A stretch of 64,000 nt of DNA from contig NC_013930.1 of NCBI RefSeq assembly GCF_000025545.1, positions 1 to 64,000 of the forward strand, in the 5' to 3' direction. This DNA comes from Thioalkalivibrio sp. K90mix (GTDB lineage: Bacteria; Pseudomonadota; Gammaproteobacteria; Ectothiorhodospirales; Ectothiorhodospiraceae). Shown here one piece after another: positions 32,244 to 40,482 of the stretch. Position 1 is the stretch's first letter. Every line of letters begins with the position of its first letter. A model generated the notes under the pieces. The model worked only from the letters and a program-made list of their open reading frames with translations, searched no databases and had not been told where the DNA came from. The translations under genes were made by a program, and so were the position numbers.

Positions 32244-32675
32244 TTGGAGATCGTTGAAGACGAAGTCGCAGTGCTGAACCAGACCGACGATGAAGAACGC
32301 GATCCACCCTGCTTCGGTTATGCGCCGAGCCTGAACTTTACACCGATCTTTTGGGGCTGGATGGAAGGTGTCGGCGAACGCTGCATCTGTATTGGCGCCT
32401 ACGTCGTGGATGCCTTCCAGAAGAAACGGCTACTGGCGCTCGCCTTGAATGACGGCGACTTGGATCGCATCTCCGGCGGCCGCGGTTCGCTCATCCGTAA
32501 CGACCTGATGCGAGTGTTTCAGTGCCCTCACCCATTCCCGTTACCGCCTCATATCACCCTGGGGCCCTCATCGATAATCGACGGTGTGAGCCATGAGTAT
32601 GCCGCAGAGATCGGGCTGCGCATCCGGGCCGCGCTGCTGCGCCCGGAAGGGCCCGAGGTGTACTGGATCCCATGA
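32244..32675 (+). CDS. hypothetical 143-residue protein
   Basis: TTG start behind AAAGGAG, 10 bp after the DUF4031 gene. Mixed alpha/beta with several aromatic and Cys residues (F-W-G-W-M-E-G-V-G-E-R-C-I-C). Family not recognised. It is probably expressed with the DUF4031 protein. Confidence 0.6.
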   Translation: MEIVEDEVAVLNQTDDEERDPPCFGYAPSLNFTPIFWGWMEGVGERCICIGAYVVDAFQKKRLLALALNDGDLDRISGGRGSLIRNDLMRVFQCPHPFPLPPHITLGPSSIIDGVSHEYAAEIGLRIRAALLRPEGPEVYWIP

Positions 32676-32801
32676 AGTCCCGGTGATCCAGGGTTCCGTT
32701 CATCGGGGGGTATAATGATGGCGGCCGAAATAGATCCATCTGAAAAGCCCTGGCCGCACGACAGTGTACATGCGGACAGGGGCGATAAAGACCGAAAACC
32801 C

Positions 32802-34013
32802 TTACCGGTCCGGGCTGAAGGCGCAGCGGATCCGATGCCGCTCACCCCAATCATTCGGAGGATCGATCCGGCTTTCCAGAACGCTCCCATCCTCCAGATC
32901 CAACGCGTATAGGGCGTCCTCACCATCGAATCGATGACCGCCCGGAACCTCTGTGGTGCTCCAGTAGTGAGAAACCGAAGAGGCACCAAAATCAACCGGA
33001 AGCTGGTCACGGTTTTCCCACAGAAGCTGAAGCTCGGGAAGGTTGGGGTGGTGCCACCCGCCGCCAAACTTAAGTCTGCATTCATTGCCCGTAATGTGAA
33101 TGCCGGGTATAGCGCTTGTGTTTGACGTACTCGGGAAGCTCGCGCCACTCCTGCTAAGGTGGTAGTGGAGAACAGGACCACCCCGAGCCGCGTAGAAGAT
33201 CCGGCGGCCATCGACTGATCCGGCGTACATCAGTTCTCGATATTTCTCGAGACCTCGGAAAACACCACGGTCTCCAACAGAGGCGTTTTCGGGGTCCAGT
33301 CGATCATCATGTGCCCCGTACGGCTCGGCGTGGCGCACACAGAAGGTCCGGGCATTAGAGCCTTTACGGTGTGAATCTACCTCGCCATTATTCGCGGTGC
33401 TCCAAATGCGGCCGTATGTCGTCTCCATTGGTTCGGAGATCCAGGCTCGCATGTGCGTAACAGTATCCATGAGCTCTCGGAATTCGGCGGCCGAAATTTC
33501 AAAGCTATCGATCTCCGAAGAGGAAGGTAGAAACCAGTCGGTATGCCCATGTTCGTCCATGTCTTCGCAGAAATGAACCGGCGTTTTTTGGGTGCGCCAG
33601 CTCATACCCATTATCTTGTGCCGAAGCTCGCCATCCCCGTTTGCCACTGAAGGAAGCCTCGGAAAGCTCGAGATTACGCCTTCCGTCCCCCATGCTCCGA
33701 AGGTCATGGTAGACGCGACATAGATCGCCCGCCCGTCCGAGTGCGTTCCTGCAAAGAAACTGCCGTCATCGCAGGTGTCCCCAGGTTCATCGCAACCAGA
33801 AGGAAGAGAGGGATTAGAGGACGAGGCCACCTGCTGTGAGGCGGCGGAAATCACAACGCGGTGGCCCGCGTTTTCAGCAGACAGGGAGTGCGAAGCCCCC
33901 ATCAAGGCCACCAGGGAGAGCTGTAACGCAATGGCAGCTCGGTTTCGGTTGACCGAAGGTTTCGAGAAAGACCGAAGCCTTCCTCCGAAAAAGCGCGCCC
34001 GAGGGCGGTTCAT
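32802..34013 (-). CDS. secreted protein with DUF1566-like domain(s), RVILPDT-like N-terminus
   Basis: An N-terminal basic region and hydrophobic core ending S-L-S-A-E-N are followed by G-H-R-V-V-I, aligned with the motif of the other secreted proteins here. Two DUF1566-like units follow: one around H-T-D-W-F-L-P-S-S-S-E-I-D...R-I-W-S-T...F-C-V-R, and one around G-W-H-H-P-N-L-P-E-L...Y-W-S-T-T-E...R-I-R-C-A-F. The ATG at 34013 fits AAGGATG spacing better than 34022. Export is inferred from the signal. Confidence 0.7.
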   Translation of the reverse strand: MNRPRARFFGGRLRSFSKPSVNRNRAAIALQLSLVALMGASHSLSAENAGHRVVISAASQQVASSSNPSLPSGCDEPGDTCDDGSFFAGTHSDGRAIYVASTMTFGAWGTEGVISSFPRLPSVANGDGELRHKIMGMSWRTQKTPVHFCEDMDEHGHTDWFLPSSSEIDSFEISAAEFRELMDTVTHMRAWISEPMETTYGRIWSTANNGEVDSHRKGSNARTFCVRHAEPYGAHDDRLDPENASVGDRGVFRGLEKYRELMYAGSVDGRRIFYAARGGPVLHYHLSRSGASFPSTSNTSAIPGIHITGNECRLKFGGGWHHPNLPELQLLWENRDQLPVDFGASSVSHYWSTTEVPGGHRFDGEDALYALDLEDGSVLESRIDPPNDWGERHRIRCAFSPDR

Positions 34014-34113
34014 GTCATTCATCCTTGAAGAGATCGATAAAACTGATAACGCGCATCGGAGACTACAGGGGGCTCCAAGGGTCGTTCAAACCACAAGCCC
34101 GATGATTCAGAAA

Positions 34114-34141
34114 TCGACGGGTCACAGGGGTCTGGTAGCGT
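34114..34141 (+). promoter_or_regulatory. TCGACA-family promoter (variant)
   Basis: AAATCGACG (34114-34119), 16 bases, TAGCGT (34136-34141), then a leader with CGGCCCAGAGCCG hairpin before the ATG at 34192. Confidence 0.55.
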
Positions 34142-34191
34142 GGTACCTCGATCAATGGAAACGGCCCAGAGCCGAAACGGAGCCCCCACCC

Positions 34192-34545
34192 ATGAGCGAC
34201 CCGGCACCAACCCCCGGAACCATCGCGGCACTGGCCGATATGCAGTCCCGCCAGCACGGCGAAGACCTCCTCGATGACCTGGTGCATGACCTACAGGACC
34301 GCGCCGCAGTCCAGCATCTCAACGAGATGGACGAAGGGGACGACGCCGAAGGTGCCCTGGCGTCCTTCTCGCGCGAAGCAGCCGACATCAACAACCGCGG
34401 ACCGTCCGGTCAGGTGCAGTGGCTCATCGAGCAGATGGGGGAACAGCGCGCCTATGCGGCGATTGAAGCCGCGGCCCGCCAGCGCGATCAAAACCTCAAG
34501 AAGAAGCTGATGTCGGCGGTGGCCCGCGAAGAGGCCCAGGCATGA
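34192..34545 (+). CDS. hypothetical 117-residue acidic helical protein
   Basis: Family not recognised. Predicted fully helical, acidic in the middle and basic at the C-terminus (ARQRDQNLKKKLM). Overlaps the UDG gene by ATGA, so it may act with it or control it. Confidence 0.65.
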   Translation: MSDPAPTPGTIAALADMQSRQHGEDLLDDLVHDLQDRAAVQHLNEMDEGDDAEGALASFSREAADINNRGPSGQVQWLIEQMGEQRAYAAIEAAARQRDQNLKKKLMSAVAREEAQA

Positions 34546-35159
34546 TCACGTTCGACTGCCAGCGATGCCGTCTGCACGAAACAGCCGAGCAGGTGGTGAA
34601 TCCGGACGGGGCTCGGCACTCGATCCTCGCGGTCGGGGAAGGCCCCGGCGCCATCGAGGATGACTATGGTGTGGGTTTTGTCGGAACAGCCGGCCAAACC
34701 CTTGAGCGCGAGATCCGTGCGGTCGCAGGGCTCGGCCGCCAGCAGTGGGCGCGGGCGAACATCGTACGTTGCCGCCCACCGGATAACCGGAAACCCCGGA
34801 CCGATGAAGTGAGCGCCTGCGCCGGCTGGCTGGACGCAGCGATTGATGGGATGGCGCCCCGCGTCATTCTGGCCGTCGGGGAGTCCGCCGGGCGGAAGCT
34901 CGCGAATGCAAGGATCCGGAAGGGCACCGCCTACCTTGGTCAGGTCCACCAACTGCTATCGGGGTTGAACCCGGACGCCGGCTTTATCCGTCATCTCCCG
35001 CACTATCGCCAGGTGCCTGTGGTCCCAATGCCGCATACGAGTGGCCTGGCATGGAATCGGCGCTACCGCCCCCCGGAGTCACCCGGGGACTCGCGCGCAA
35101 TCGCCGAACTGGGCCGCGATGCGATTCTTGCGGCATACCACATCCTCCGGGGTCAGTAG
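34542..35159 (+). CDS. uracil-DNA glycosylase superfamily protein (family 4-like)
   Basis: The 205-residue protein shows the UDG order: an N-terminal C-x-x-C (Cys6, Cys9), V-G-E-G-P-G-A-I-E-D-D-x-G-x-G-F-V-G-T-A-G (the water-activating loop), N-I-V-R-C-R-P-P-D-N-R-K-P and a second Cys a few residues on (four cysteines as in [4Fe-4S] family 4 enzymes), and P-H-T-S-G in place of H-P-S. It would excise uracil from DNA in base-excision repair. Coupled to the gene at 34192. Confidence 0.8.
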   Translation: MITFDCQRCRLHETAEQVVNPDGARHSILAVGEGPGAIEDDYGVGFVGTAGQTLEREIRAVAGLGRQQWARANIVRCRPPDNRKPRTDEVSACAGWLDAAIDGMAPRVILAVGESAGRKLANARIRKGTAYLGQVHQLLSGLNPDAGFIRHLPHYRQVPVVPMPHTSGLAWNRRYRPPESPGDSRAIAELGRDAILAAYHILRGQ

Positions 35160-35174
35160 GTTCGGCCCAACAAA

Positions 35175-35202
35175 TCGACAGACATTCGGCAGTCGGCATA
35201 CT
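35175..35202 (+). promoter_or_regulatory. TCGACA-family promoter with leader hairpin
   Basis: TCGACA (35175-35180), 16 bases, CATACT (35197-35202); the leader hairpin CCCGTCCGCAGCGGG then touches GCAGGAG. Confidence 0.6.
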
Positions 35203-35248
35203 GCAAGTCCACCCAACGTAACCCGTCCGCAGCGGGGCAGGAGAAACC

Positions 35249-35662
35249 GTGGAAAAGATCATCAACAACCCCGAGCACCCCGATCAGCCGCTGTACGCCG
35301 GTTATGTATTCTGGGACACCCGCGCCGACTTCTATGCAGCGGTGTACGCAGACACGGCGGAGGAAGCCAAGGAGAAGCTGATTGATCAAGAAGGCGAGCT
35401 GATGCTATTCGCCACCGTGGAGGATCAATGGTTCGGCGAAGGATACGTCGAGGAGGTCAAAGAGACGACGAAAGAGTATATGGATTCCCTGCCGGAACCG
35501 GACCCCCTCCGCCGCGCCCTGAAGATGATCAAGGCCCGTATCGAGGGGGCGTACGACGACGTCAACCTGATGGAATGGGGGCCGCTGGGAACCGATCCCT
35601 TGCGGGACATCGAGGACATGCTGAATAAGGCCCTGGCCGGAGCGCCGCTGGTGCGTACTTGA
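35249..35662 (+). CDS. hypothetical 137-residue acidic protein
   Basis: GTG start behind AGGAG. A beta-rich first 60 residues (Y-A-G-Y-V-F-W-D-T-R-A-D-F-Y-A-A-V-Y-A-D-T-A-E-E-A) resembles the product at 49718; helical C-terminus. Family not recognised. Confidence 0.65.
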   Translation: MEKIINNPEHPDQPLYAGYVFWDTRADFYAAVYADTAEEAKEKLIDQEGELMLFATVEDQWFGEGYVEEVKETTKEYMDSLPEPDPLRRALKMIKARIEGAYDDVNLMEWGPLGTDPLRDIEDMLNKALAGAPLVRT

Positions 35663-35740
35663 TATCCACCGGACACCGAGCTGGTCATGGAGCTGTGCGA
35701 TCCTGACACTCACACCCCAAGAACATGGAAAGGAGTCCGC

Positions 35741-36334
35741 ATGGAGACCCGCTATGACGCGCATCCGACGATCACCTGGGACGACTGGCTGACGGCCGCT
35801 GCGCCGGCACAGGGACCAAACCAGGGCGTCGTGCATGTCGTGCAGGGGATGGCAATGTCCACGGACGGATTGACACTGCACATGGAGGCCACGACCGCCG
35901 CTTGCGGGTGGTACCGGGAGTCCACGCATACGCCGCTGGATCCAAGTAACGAGGAATGGAGCTTCGATAGGGCCATGATGTGGATCTTTGAGCGCCGGGA
36001 CGCGCTGGAACGTACGCCCGCGCCCGATCGATTCTTTCGTGAACTCACGCCCTGGCCGGCCAATACCCGTGTCGCCATCGCCGCCGGCCGTTATGTGCGT
36101 GGGTGGGCATTGCCGCCCAGCGCACAGCCGCAGTGGGATGTCCGGCTCGCGGTGCCCGCTTCGCTGCTCCACCGTGCCCTCACTGGGCTGCTCGGCCCCG
36201 GCGAAACCATGAACGGGCTGCGCGCCGGGTTTCACGAATACCCGAGAGATCGCAGCGAGGTAACCGGAATCCGGATCGAGCATCCCGCCTCGGGGCGGGA
36301 GGTATTGATGCCCGTGTCACCGGTTGCGGACTAA
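35741..36334 (+). CDS. hypothetical 197-residue protein
   Basis: Family not recognised. Soluble, Trp-rich, mixed alpha/beta. AAAGGAG precedes ATG 35741, which is preferred over 35687. The secreted gene at 36362 follows after 27 bp. Confidence 0.65.
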   Translation: METRYDAHPTITWDDWLTAAAPAQGPNQGVVHVVQGMAMSTDGLTLHMEATTAACGWYRESTHTPLDPSNEEWSFDRAMMWIFERRDALERTPAPDRFFRELTPWPANTRVAIAAGRYVRGWALPPSAQPQWDVRLAVPASLLHRALTGLLGPGETMNGLRAGFHEYPRDRSEVTGIRIEHPASGREVLMPVSPVAD

Positions 36335-36361
36335 CACAACGCCATCAAGGAGGATGGCACC

Positions 36362-36823
36362 ATGAAACATTCGCGCCTGTATTGGGTATCAGTCATAGCC
36401 GCCACGGTAATGATGCTCTTGCTGGCTTCGGGTCACGCCGTCGCCTCGGAGGAGTATCGAATCATCCTCAACACGAACGACGTCGTGGAAACCCGAGATA
36501 CCTTCAAGTTGGGGGATCGCGGGGAGCGGACGAATGTCGAGTGCGAGGAGGCAGGCGGCGAGGTCTTTGAGAGCGATGACGGCCAGGTGATGTGCCGCTT
36601 CAACCGCGCCTCATGCCCGTCGGGATGGTCACTCAAGAACGGCTGGCGCTCGTACAGTGCGAATTACTGCGAAAGCTCGCCGACCTGCCAAAATCCGTGC
36701 TCAGCAAGCGGGACCCCCTTCTCCGAGAATGCCACCCAGCATTCCTGTGGTTACTCCACCGGTCCCGGGCCCTGTTACGCACGGACCTGCTACGCGACCC
36801 GGGAGGATGTGGGGTGTCATTGA
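36362..36823 (+). CDS. secreted Cys-rich protein, RVILPDT-like N-terminus
   Basis: A signal peptide (residues 1-29, ending A-V-A-S) is followed by E-E-Y-R-I-I-L-N-T, the variant motif of the secreted family. The C-terminal half has about a dozen cysteines (C-P-S-G-W, Y-C-E-S-S-P-T-C-Q-N-P-C, C-G-Y...C-Y-A-R-T-C-Y...G-C-H), implying a disulfide-rich extracellular domain. AAGGAGG precedes the ATG. Ligand unknown. Confidence 0.75.
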   Translation: MKHSRLYWVSVIAATVMMLLLASGHAVASEEYRIILNTNDVVETRDTFKLGDRGERTNVECEEAGGEVFESDDGQVMCRFNRASCPSGWSLKNGWRSYSANYCESSPTCQNPCSASGTPFSENATQHSCGYSTGPGPCYARTCYATREDVGCH

Positions 36824-37077
36824 TTCACAGCGTCATGCTCACCCTGAAGCAGGCACTGGCGGCGATACTGGCATTAGCCGCCGCCGTGGGATTCGCTGCC
36901 GTGGCGCTTTGGGTGGGTGTTCAGATCATGGGATCTGTCGAAACCGCTGGCTGGATCGCCTTTTTCGCCACGGCCGGCGGGCTTTACACCACAATGCTTA
37001 TCGCCCTTGTCGGCCTGGCGATGGTGGCGACAGCCGTGTCGCACTGGAACTGGGGTGACGACGGAGCGAGCCGATGA
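36814..37077 (+). CDS. two-helix membrane protein
   Basis: GTG start with GGGAGG 7 bases upstream, overlapping the previous stop codon. Two hydrophobic helices (about residues 12-36 and 45-75). Overlaps the nuclease gene by ATGA; the three genes 36362-38159 form a coupled envelope/secretion unit. Confidence 0.6.
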   Translation: MSLIHSVMLTLKQALAAILALAAAVGFAAVALWVGVQIMGSVETAGWIAFFATAGGLYTTMLIALVGLAMVATAVSHWNWGDDGASR

Positions 37078-38159
37078 TGCACCTTCTGCGACGCGGTGCC
37101 TTCGCGATCCTGCTGATAGTCCTACTTCCGTCCGCCGCGCTAGCAGACCTGCGCCTGGCAAGCTGGAACATCCAGCACCTCGGCTGGAACGTCGGGAAGG
37201 ACTACCCGGCCGTCGCACGCATCGCGGCGCAGTTCGACTTTCTGGCGATCCAGGAGGTGATGAACGCCGAGGGGATTTACCGCCTGCGTGACACCCTGGA
37301 AGACGCGACCGGTGCCGAGTGGTCCGTGTTGTACTCCGACGCGCTGGGCCGCAACACCTATCGGGAAAAGTACGCGTTCCTGTGGCGGGAGGCCGCAGTG
37401 GAGTATGTCGGTGGAGCGCTCACCTACATCGACGAGGCCGACCGGTTTGCCCGTGAGCCGTTCTCCGCGGTGTTTCGGTCCCGGGGCACGGATCAGCATT
37501 TCCTTGCCGCCACGGTTCACATCACCTACGGCGACCGTGTGGCGGATCGTGTCGAGGAGATCGAGGCACTGCGGCGGTACTGGGACTGGCTGGCGGACGT
37601 GATGCCGGAGTACGCCGGCGAACGCATCCTGTTCGGCGACTTCAATCTGCCGCCGCACCACGACGGTTGGGCCTCGATGCGGGCGGTGGCCGAACCCCTG
37701 GTGACCGAGGGCGCCACCACCCTATCCACGCATGACCGTCGCTACGCGAATCTGTACGACAATCTCTGGGTGCCGAAGGATCACACGCTACCCCTGGGGG
37801 ATGCCGGCATCCTGCCCTTCCCCGTCGTTCTGAGTGAGGTAACCGGGGTGTACTGGGATCACGAAAAGGCCCGCGACCGGGTCTCCGACCATGCCCCGGT
37901 GTATGTACTGTTCGAAGGAAACACGCTGCACGACGCGGTGGTCGCGGAGATCGCCGATCAAGAAGCGGGCTGCATCGATCTCAATCGCGCCTCGGTGAGC
38001 GAACTCACCGCCCTGCCCCATATTGGCGAGGCACGAGCGGAGGCGATCAAGGACGGGCGGCCGTGGAATGCCGTGCGAGACCTGAAAGAGATTCGCGGGA
38101 TCGGGGCTGGGCGTCTGGAGGAGATAAAGGCGAGAGGGGAGGCCTGCATCGAGCCTTGA
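37074..38159 (+). CDS. secreted endonuclease/exonuclease/phosphatase-fold nuclease with C-terminal helix-hairpin-helix
   Basis: A signal peptide (residues 1-24) precedes an EEP domain: L-A-S-W-N-I-Q-H (Asn), I-Q-E-V (Glu metal ligand), H-F-L-A-A-T-V-H-I, G-D-F-N-L-P (Asp/Asn) and S-D-H-A-P-V (catalytic His). Residues 300-361 carry a ComEA-like HhH unit (C-I-D-L-N-R-A-S-V-S-E-L-T-A-L-P-H-I-G...I-R-G-I-G), which by family binds DNA. It probably degrades DNA outside the cytoplasm. Confidence 0.85.
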   Translation: MMHLLRRGAFAILLIVLLPSAALADLRLASWNIQHLGWNVGKDYPAVARIAAQFDFLAIQEVMNAEGIYRLRDTLEDATGAEWSVLYSDALGRNTYREKYAFLWREAAVEYVGGALTYIDEADRFAREPFSAVFRSRGTDQHFLAATVHITYGDRVADRVEEIEALRRYWDWLADVMPEYAGERILFGDFNLPPHHDGWASMRAVAEPLVTEGATTLSTHDRRYANLYDNLWVPKDHTLPLGDAGILPFPVVLSEVTGVYWDHEKARDRVSDHAPVYVLFEGNTLHDAVVAEIADQEAGCIDLNRASVSELTALPHIGEARAEAIKDGRPWNAVRDLKEIRGIGAGRLEEIKARGEACIEP

Positions 38160-38181
38160 AGGGAGGTTCAGACCGCTGGTT

Positions 38182-38487
38182 TCAGCGTGCCTGAAGATCG
38201 AGCGCCGGGCTGTCGTCCCGGGAAGCGGCTTTACGCTCCCCCAAGACATTCCAGACAAGAAGATGACGATGCGGCGGAAAGGCCACGAAGCACGGGAGAT
38301 CCTGCTGGTCGCGGCGCCGCACCACGCGTAGCTCCAGGTGAAGCTGACTGGCATCCTGGTGGGTAATCGCCCGCTGACCGTCCTGCTGGGCCCGGAGGGC
38401 GCAATCCCGCTCAGGCCCCACATCCCGCCATTGATCGGAACCCTGATCCGGGTCGTTCCAGCGCGCCTGCGCAATCCATTGCGACAT
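38182..38487 (-). CDS. hypothetical 101-residue protein
   Basis: Starts MSQWIAQARWND behind GGGAGGGTGAG. Compact, basic and His-rich in its second half. Second gene of a short minus-strand operon. Family not recognised. Confidence 0.6.
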   Translation of the reverse strand: MSQWIAQARWNDPDQGSDQWRDVGPERDCALRAQQDGQRAITHQDASQLHLELRVVRRRDQQDLPCFVAFPPHRHLLVWNVLGERKAASRDDSPALDLQAR

Positions 38488-38573
38488 CCACTCACCCTCC
38501 CTGGTGTTCGTTTGCAACGCGCATGATGCCGTCCATCGAGCGGTCGTTCCACCGGCCGCTGCCGGCCGCGAGG

Positions 38574-38807
38574 TCAGATGGGGTCCTGTACGCGTGCCTC
38601 GACCCACTCGGCCAGCCGTCGACCATCCAGCGAGAGCGATCCCAGGCCAAGGACCTCCGTATCGGGGCCTCGCTCCACGGTGATGGAGGCGTTGTACAGC
38701 TCCGGATAGTCGAGGATGAACATCGAGTCCTCGAGGGCATCACGCAACCGGTCGAAGGTGGACTCGGGGATCTCGAATGCGACCACGATGCGAACGATCT
38801 GGGGCAT
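38574..38807 (-). CDS. hypothetical 77-residue protein
   Basis: First gene of the minus-strand unit. A small beta-alpha domain (QIVRIVVAFEIPESTFDRL...MFILDYPELYNASITVERG). Family not recognised. Its promoter lies at 38865-38838. Confidence 0.65.
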   Translation of the reverse strand: MPQIVRIVVAFEIPESTFDRLRDALEDSMFILDYPELYNASITVERGPDTEVLGLGSLSLDGRRLAEWVEARVQDPI

Positions 38808-38837
38808 GGAAACGCCTTTGAATGGGGTGATGGCCCC

Positions 38838-38865
38838 ACTATCCACGCCTCGACCCGGCTGTCGA
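38838..38865 (-). promoter_or_regulatory. TCGACA-family promoter, minus strand of a divergent pair
   Basis: Reading leftwards TCGACA (38865-38860), 16 bases, GATAGT (38843-38838). Back to back with the plus-strand site at 38895. Confidence 0.55.
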
Positions 38866-38894
38866 TTTTCCCGGCGCGCACCCGCGCGAGAAAT

Positions 38895-38927
38895 CGACAA
38901 AAGCGCGGGATCCGCTTCAATAGGATC
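38895..38927 (+). promoter_or_regulatory. TCGACA-family promoter, plus strand of a divergent pair
   Basis: AAATCGACA (38895-38900); the best -10 is TAGGAT at 38922 but with 21 bases between, or TTCAAT at 38917 with 16. AAGAGGA precedes the gene at 38955. Confidence 0.45.
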
Positions 38928-38954
38928 GAACCGACATTCAAGAGGATCTAAGCG

Positions 38955-39350
38955 ATGGCGAACAACAGCTGGGCCGAGATTGACCTGTACATTGCGGATG
39001 GTGCCAAAAAAGAGAAGGCCTGGGCGATCACGCGGGATGTCGATCACCCGGAGCAGTTCATCGCCTTCTACGGCACCTGGGACGAACGGAAGCGTCTGAC
39101 GGGCCGCAAGGCGACGGTGATGAGCGCCGCCAGCGCGGATGACAGGGCGTGGGAGAAGGAGCGCAAAGGCTACCGCCGGGTCCCGGGGTTCTGGATCAAC
39201 CTGGAGACGGGCAAGGTAATCGACCGCCCCCCGTCCCAGGCGGCCGCCGAAGCCGCGGCGGAAGCGGCGGCGGAGCGAAAGGCGCAAAAATCGATCGAGC
39301 GCGAATGGCTGAAAAACCGGGGTGATGCCCCGCGGCGGGCGCTGTTCTGA
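38955..39350 (+). CDS. hypothetical 131-residue basic protein ending RRALF
   Basis: Family not certain; the region K-G-Y-R-R-V-P-G-F-W after a strand-rich first half faintly recalls WGR-type domains, but I would not assign it. An Ala/Glu helix (AAAEAAAEAAAER) and a basic tail follow. It ends P-R-R-A-L-F, like two other proteins here (44179, 44899). Confidence 0.65.
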   Translation: MANNSWAEIDLYIADGAKKEKAWAITRDVDHPEQFIAFYGTWDERKRLTGRKATVMSAASADDRAWEKERKGYRRVPGFWINLETGKVIDRPPSQAAAEAAAEAAAERKAQKSIEREWLKNRGDAPRRALF

Positions 39351-39389
39351 GGCGCGGACGGCAACCCGTCAAATCCATTTGCCAAGAAA

Positions 39390-39724
39390 TCGACAAGCCG
39401 AAACGTTCTGGCAATCTGGACCCATCGAAACCAACACCGGTCGCCTGTGGCGGCTGAGGCGAAACACCGGCGGCCCCGGCCAACTGGAACAGGGGTGGGA
39501 TTTGCAGGCGAGTGCCCGAGGGATATGGCCCCGAAAACCCCTGCACCAAGGACTGCCGCCGGGCCATCGCGCCCATCTCCTCGGCAGGGCCAAGGGGAAA
39601 CGCCACCTCACGGCGCCGCGCGTTGCAGGTGACAACGCACAATGCAGCGGTTGCTCATGGACATCAGCGACCCCGTACCGACGCCGGCACCGATCAGGAC
39701 GATCAGGCCGGCGTTTTTTATGGG
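39390..39724 (+). ncRNA. 291-bp transcription unit copy A (candidate small RNA), inverted copy at 56535
   Basis: TCGACA (39390-39395), 16 bases and CAATCT (39412-39417) precede a 291-base block (39434-39724) that ends in a terminator: ACGCCGGC/GCCGGCGT stem with TTTTTT (39690-39719). The block reappears inverted at 56535-56825 with, by reading, one mismatch. Each copy has its own promoter outside the identical block. Frames inside are short or run through the terminator, so a small RNA is favoured over a protein, but a 35-codon frame (39522) exists. Confidence 0.55.
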
Positions 39725-39843
39725 TGCAAACGACGCTTTGACAGCGCTCACCGGCCCGGCCACCATGAACTCCGAGCAAGCATGCCGGGCGCAATGCCCG
39801 AATCATCCAGGGCAGGATGGAAACGGAAAAGGATTTTCAGATC

Positions 39844-40086
39844 ATGCAACGAAGCACCTGGAAGGTCGTCGCCGCGACCGCAATCACCCTGACGCTGTCC
39901 GCCTGCGGGCCCAGCCTGTCGCCAGAGGCGCAGGAGGTCGAGGGCTCCTTGACGGAGCGCCAACTCGAGCTTCTGGAACGCTCGGCCGATCGTCGCGGGC
40001 TAACCCGCGAGGAAGCGCTGGAGCAAATGGCAGAGGACTACGCCGAGATGGAGCAACGCTTCGGCAATCTGTCGGATCAGTTCTAG
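39844..40086 (+). CDS. small lipoprotein, tandem paralog of the product at 40186
   Basis: 80 residues: signal with lipobox L-T-L-S-A-C at about 16-21, then G-P-S-L-S-P-E-A-Q-E and a helical acidic tail. An AACGACGCTTTGACA motif lies upstream at 39729. A related lipoprotein follows with its own promoter. Confidence 0.75.
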   Translation: MQRSTWKVVAATAITLTLSACGPSLSPEAQEVEGSLTERQLELLERSADRRGLTREEALEQMAEDYAEMEQRFGNLSDQF

Positions 40087-40106
40087 CGTCGCCCTCCGAG
40101 AAGAAA

Positions 40107-40134
40107 TCGACAGCCTGGCGCCGAAGGGTACCTT
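40107..40134 (+). promoter_or_regulatory. TCGACA-family promoter
   Basis: TCGACA (40107-40112), 16 bases, TACCTT (40129-40134), upstream of the lipoprotein gene at 40186. Confidence 0.55.
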
Positions 40135-40185
40135 GAATGCCGGCTACAAAAGAAAGCCGCCAACCAACGACCGAGGTAAAAAGCG

Positions 40186-40419
40186 ATGAAGAAGATGACG
40201 ACCCTTCTATCCACAGTGACCCTGACCCTTCTGCTGGGCGCATGCGCCGGGGAAGAAAGCAATCTTTCTCCGGAAGCGCAGGAGCTCAAGGACAGCATGA
40301 GCGACTCCGAGCTCGAGGATTTCGAAGGCTACGCGAACATGATGGGAGCCACGCTTGAAGAGGCGCTCGAGGCCGAGGCCTCGGACATCGACGCGGGGCG
40401 ATCCGATGGTGAGTTCTAG
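40186..40419 (+). CDS. small lipoprotein, tandem paralog of the product at 39844
   Basis: 77 residues: lipobox L-L-L-G-A-C, then N-L-S-P-E-A-Q-E-L and a helical, very acidic tail. The shared L-S-P-E-A-Q-E and the E-E-A-L-E segment mark it as a paralog of the preceding gene. Function unknown. Confidence 0.75.
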   Translation: MKKMTTLLSTVTLTLLLGACAGEESNLSPEAQELKDSMSDSELEDFEGYANMMGATLEEALEAEASDIDAGRSDGEF

Positions 40420-40482
40420 GGTTCAGTGAACGGCCACCCAGACCTGGGGTGGGGCATCCCGCCCGGCTAACAGGAGAAACCA

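Noticed and set aside
32715-32912. 65-codon plus-strand frame before the DUF1566-like gene
   Set aside because: Mostly antisense to the well-supported minus-strand gene, with no ribosome binding site.
39447-39892. Frames of 61-127 codons in the 291-bp repeat unit
   Set aside because: They either run through the terminator or have low-complexity Pro/Arg-rich products; not called as CDS.
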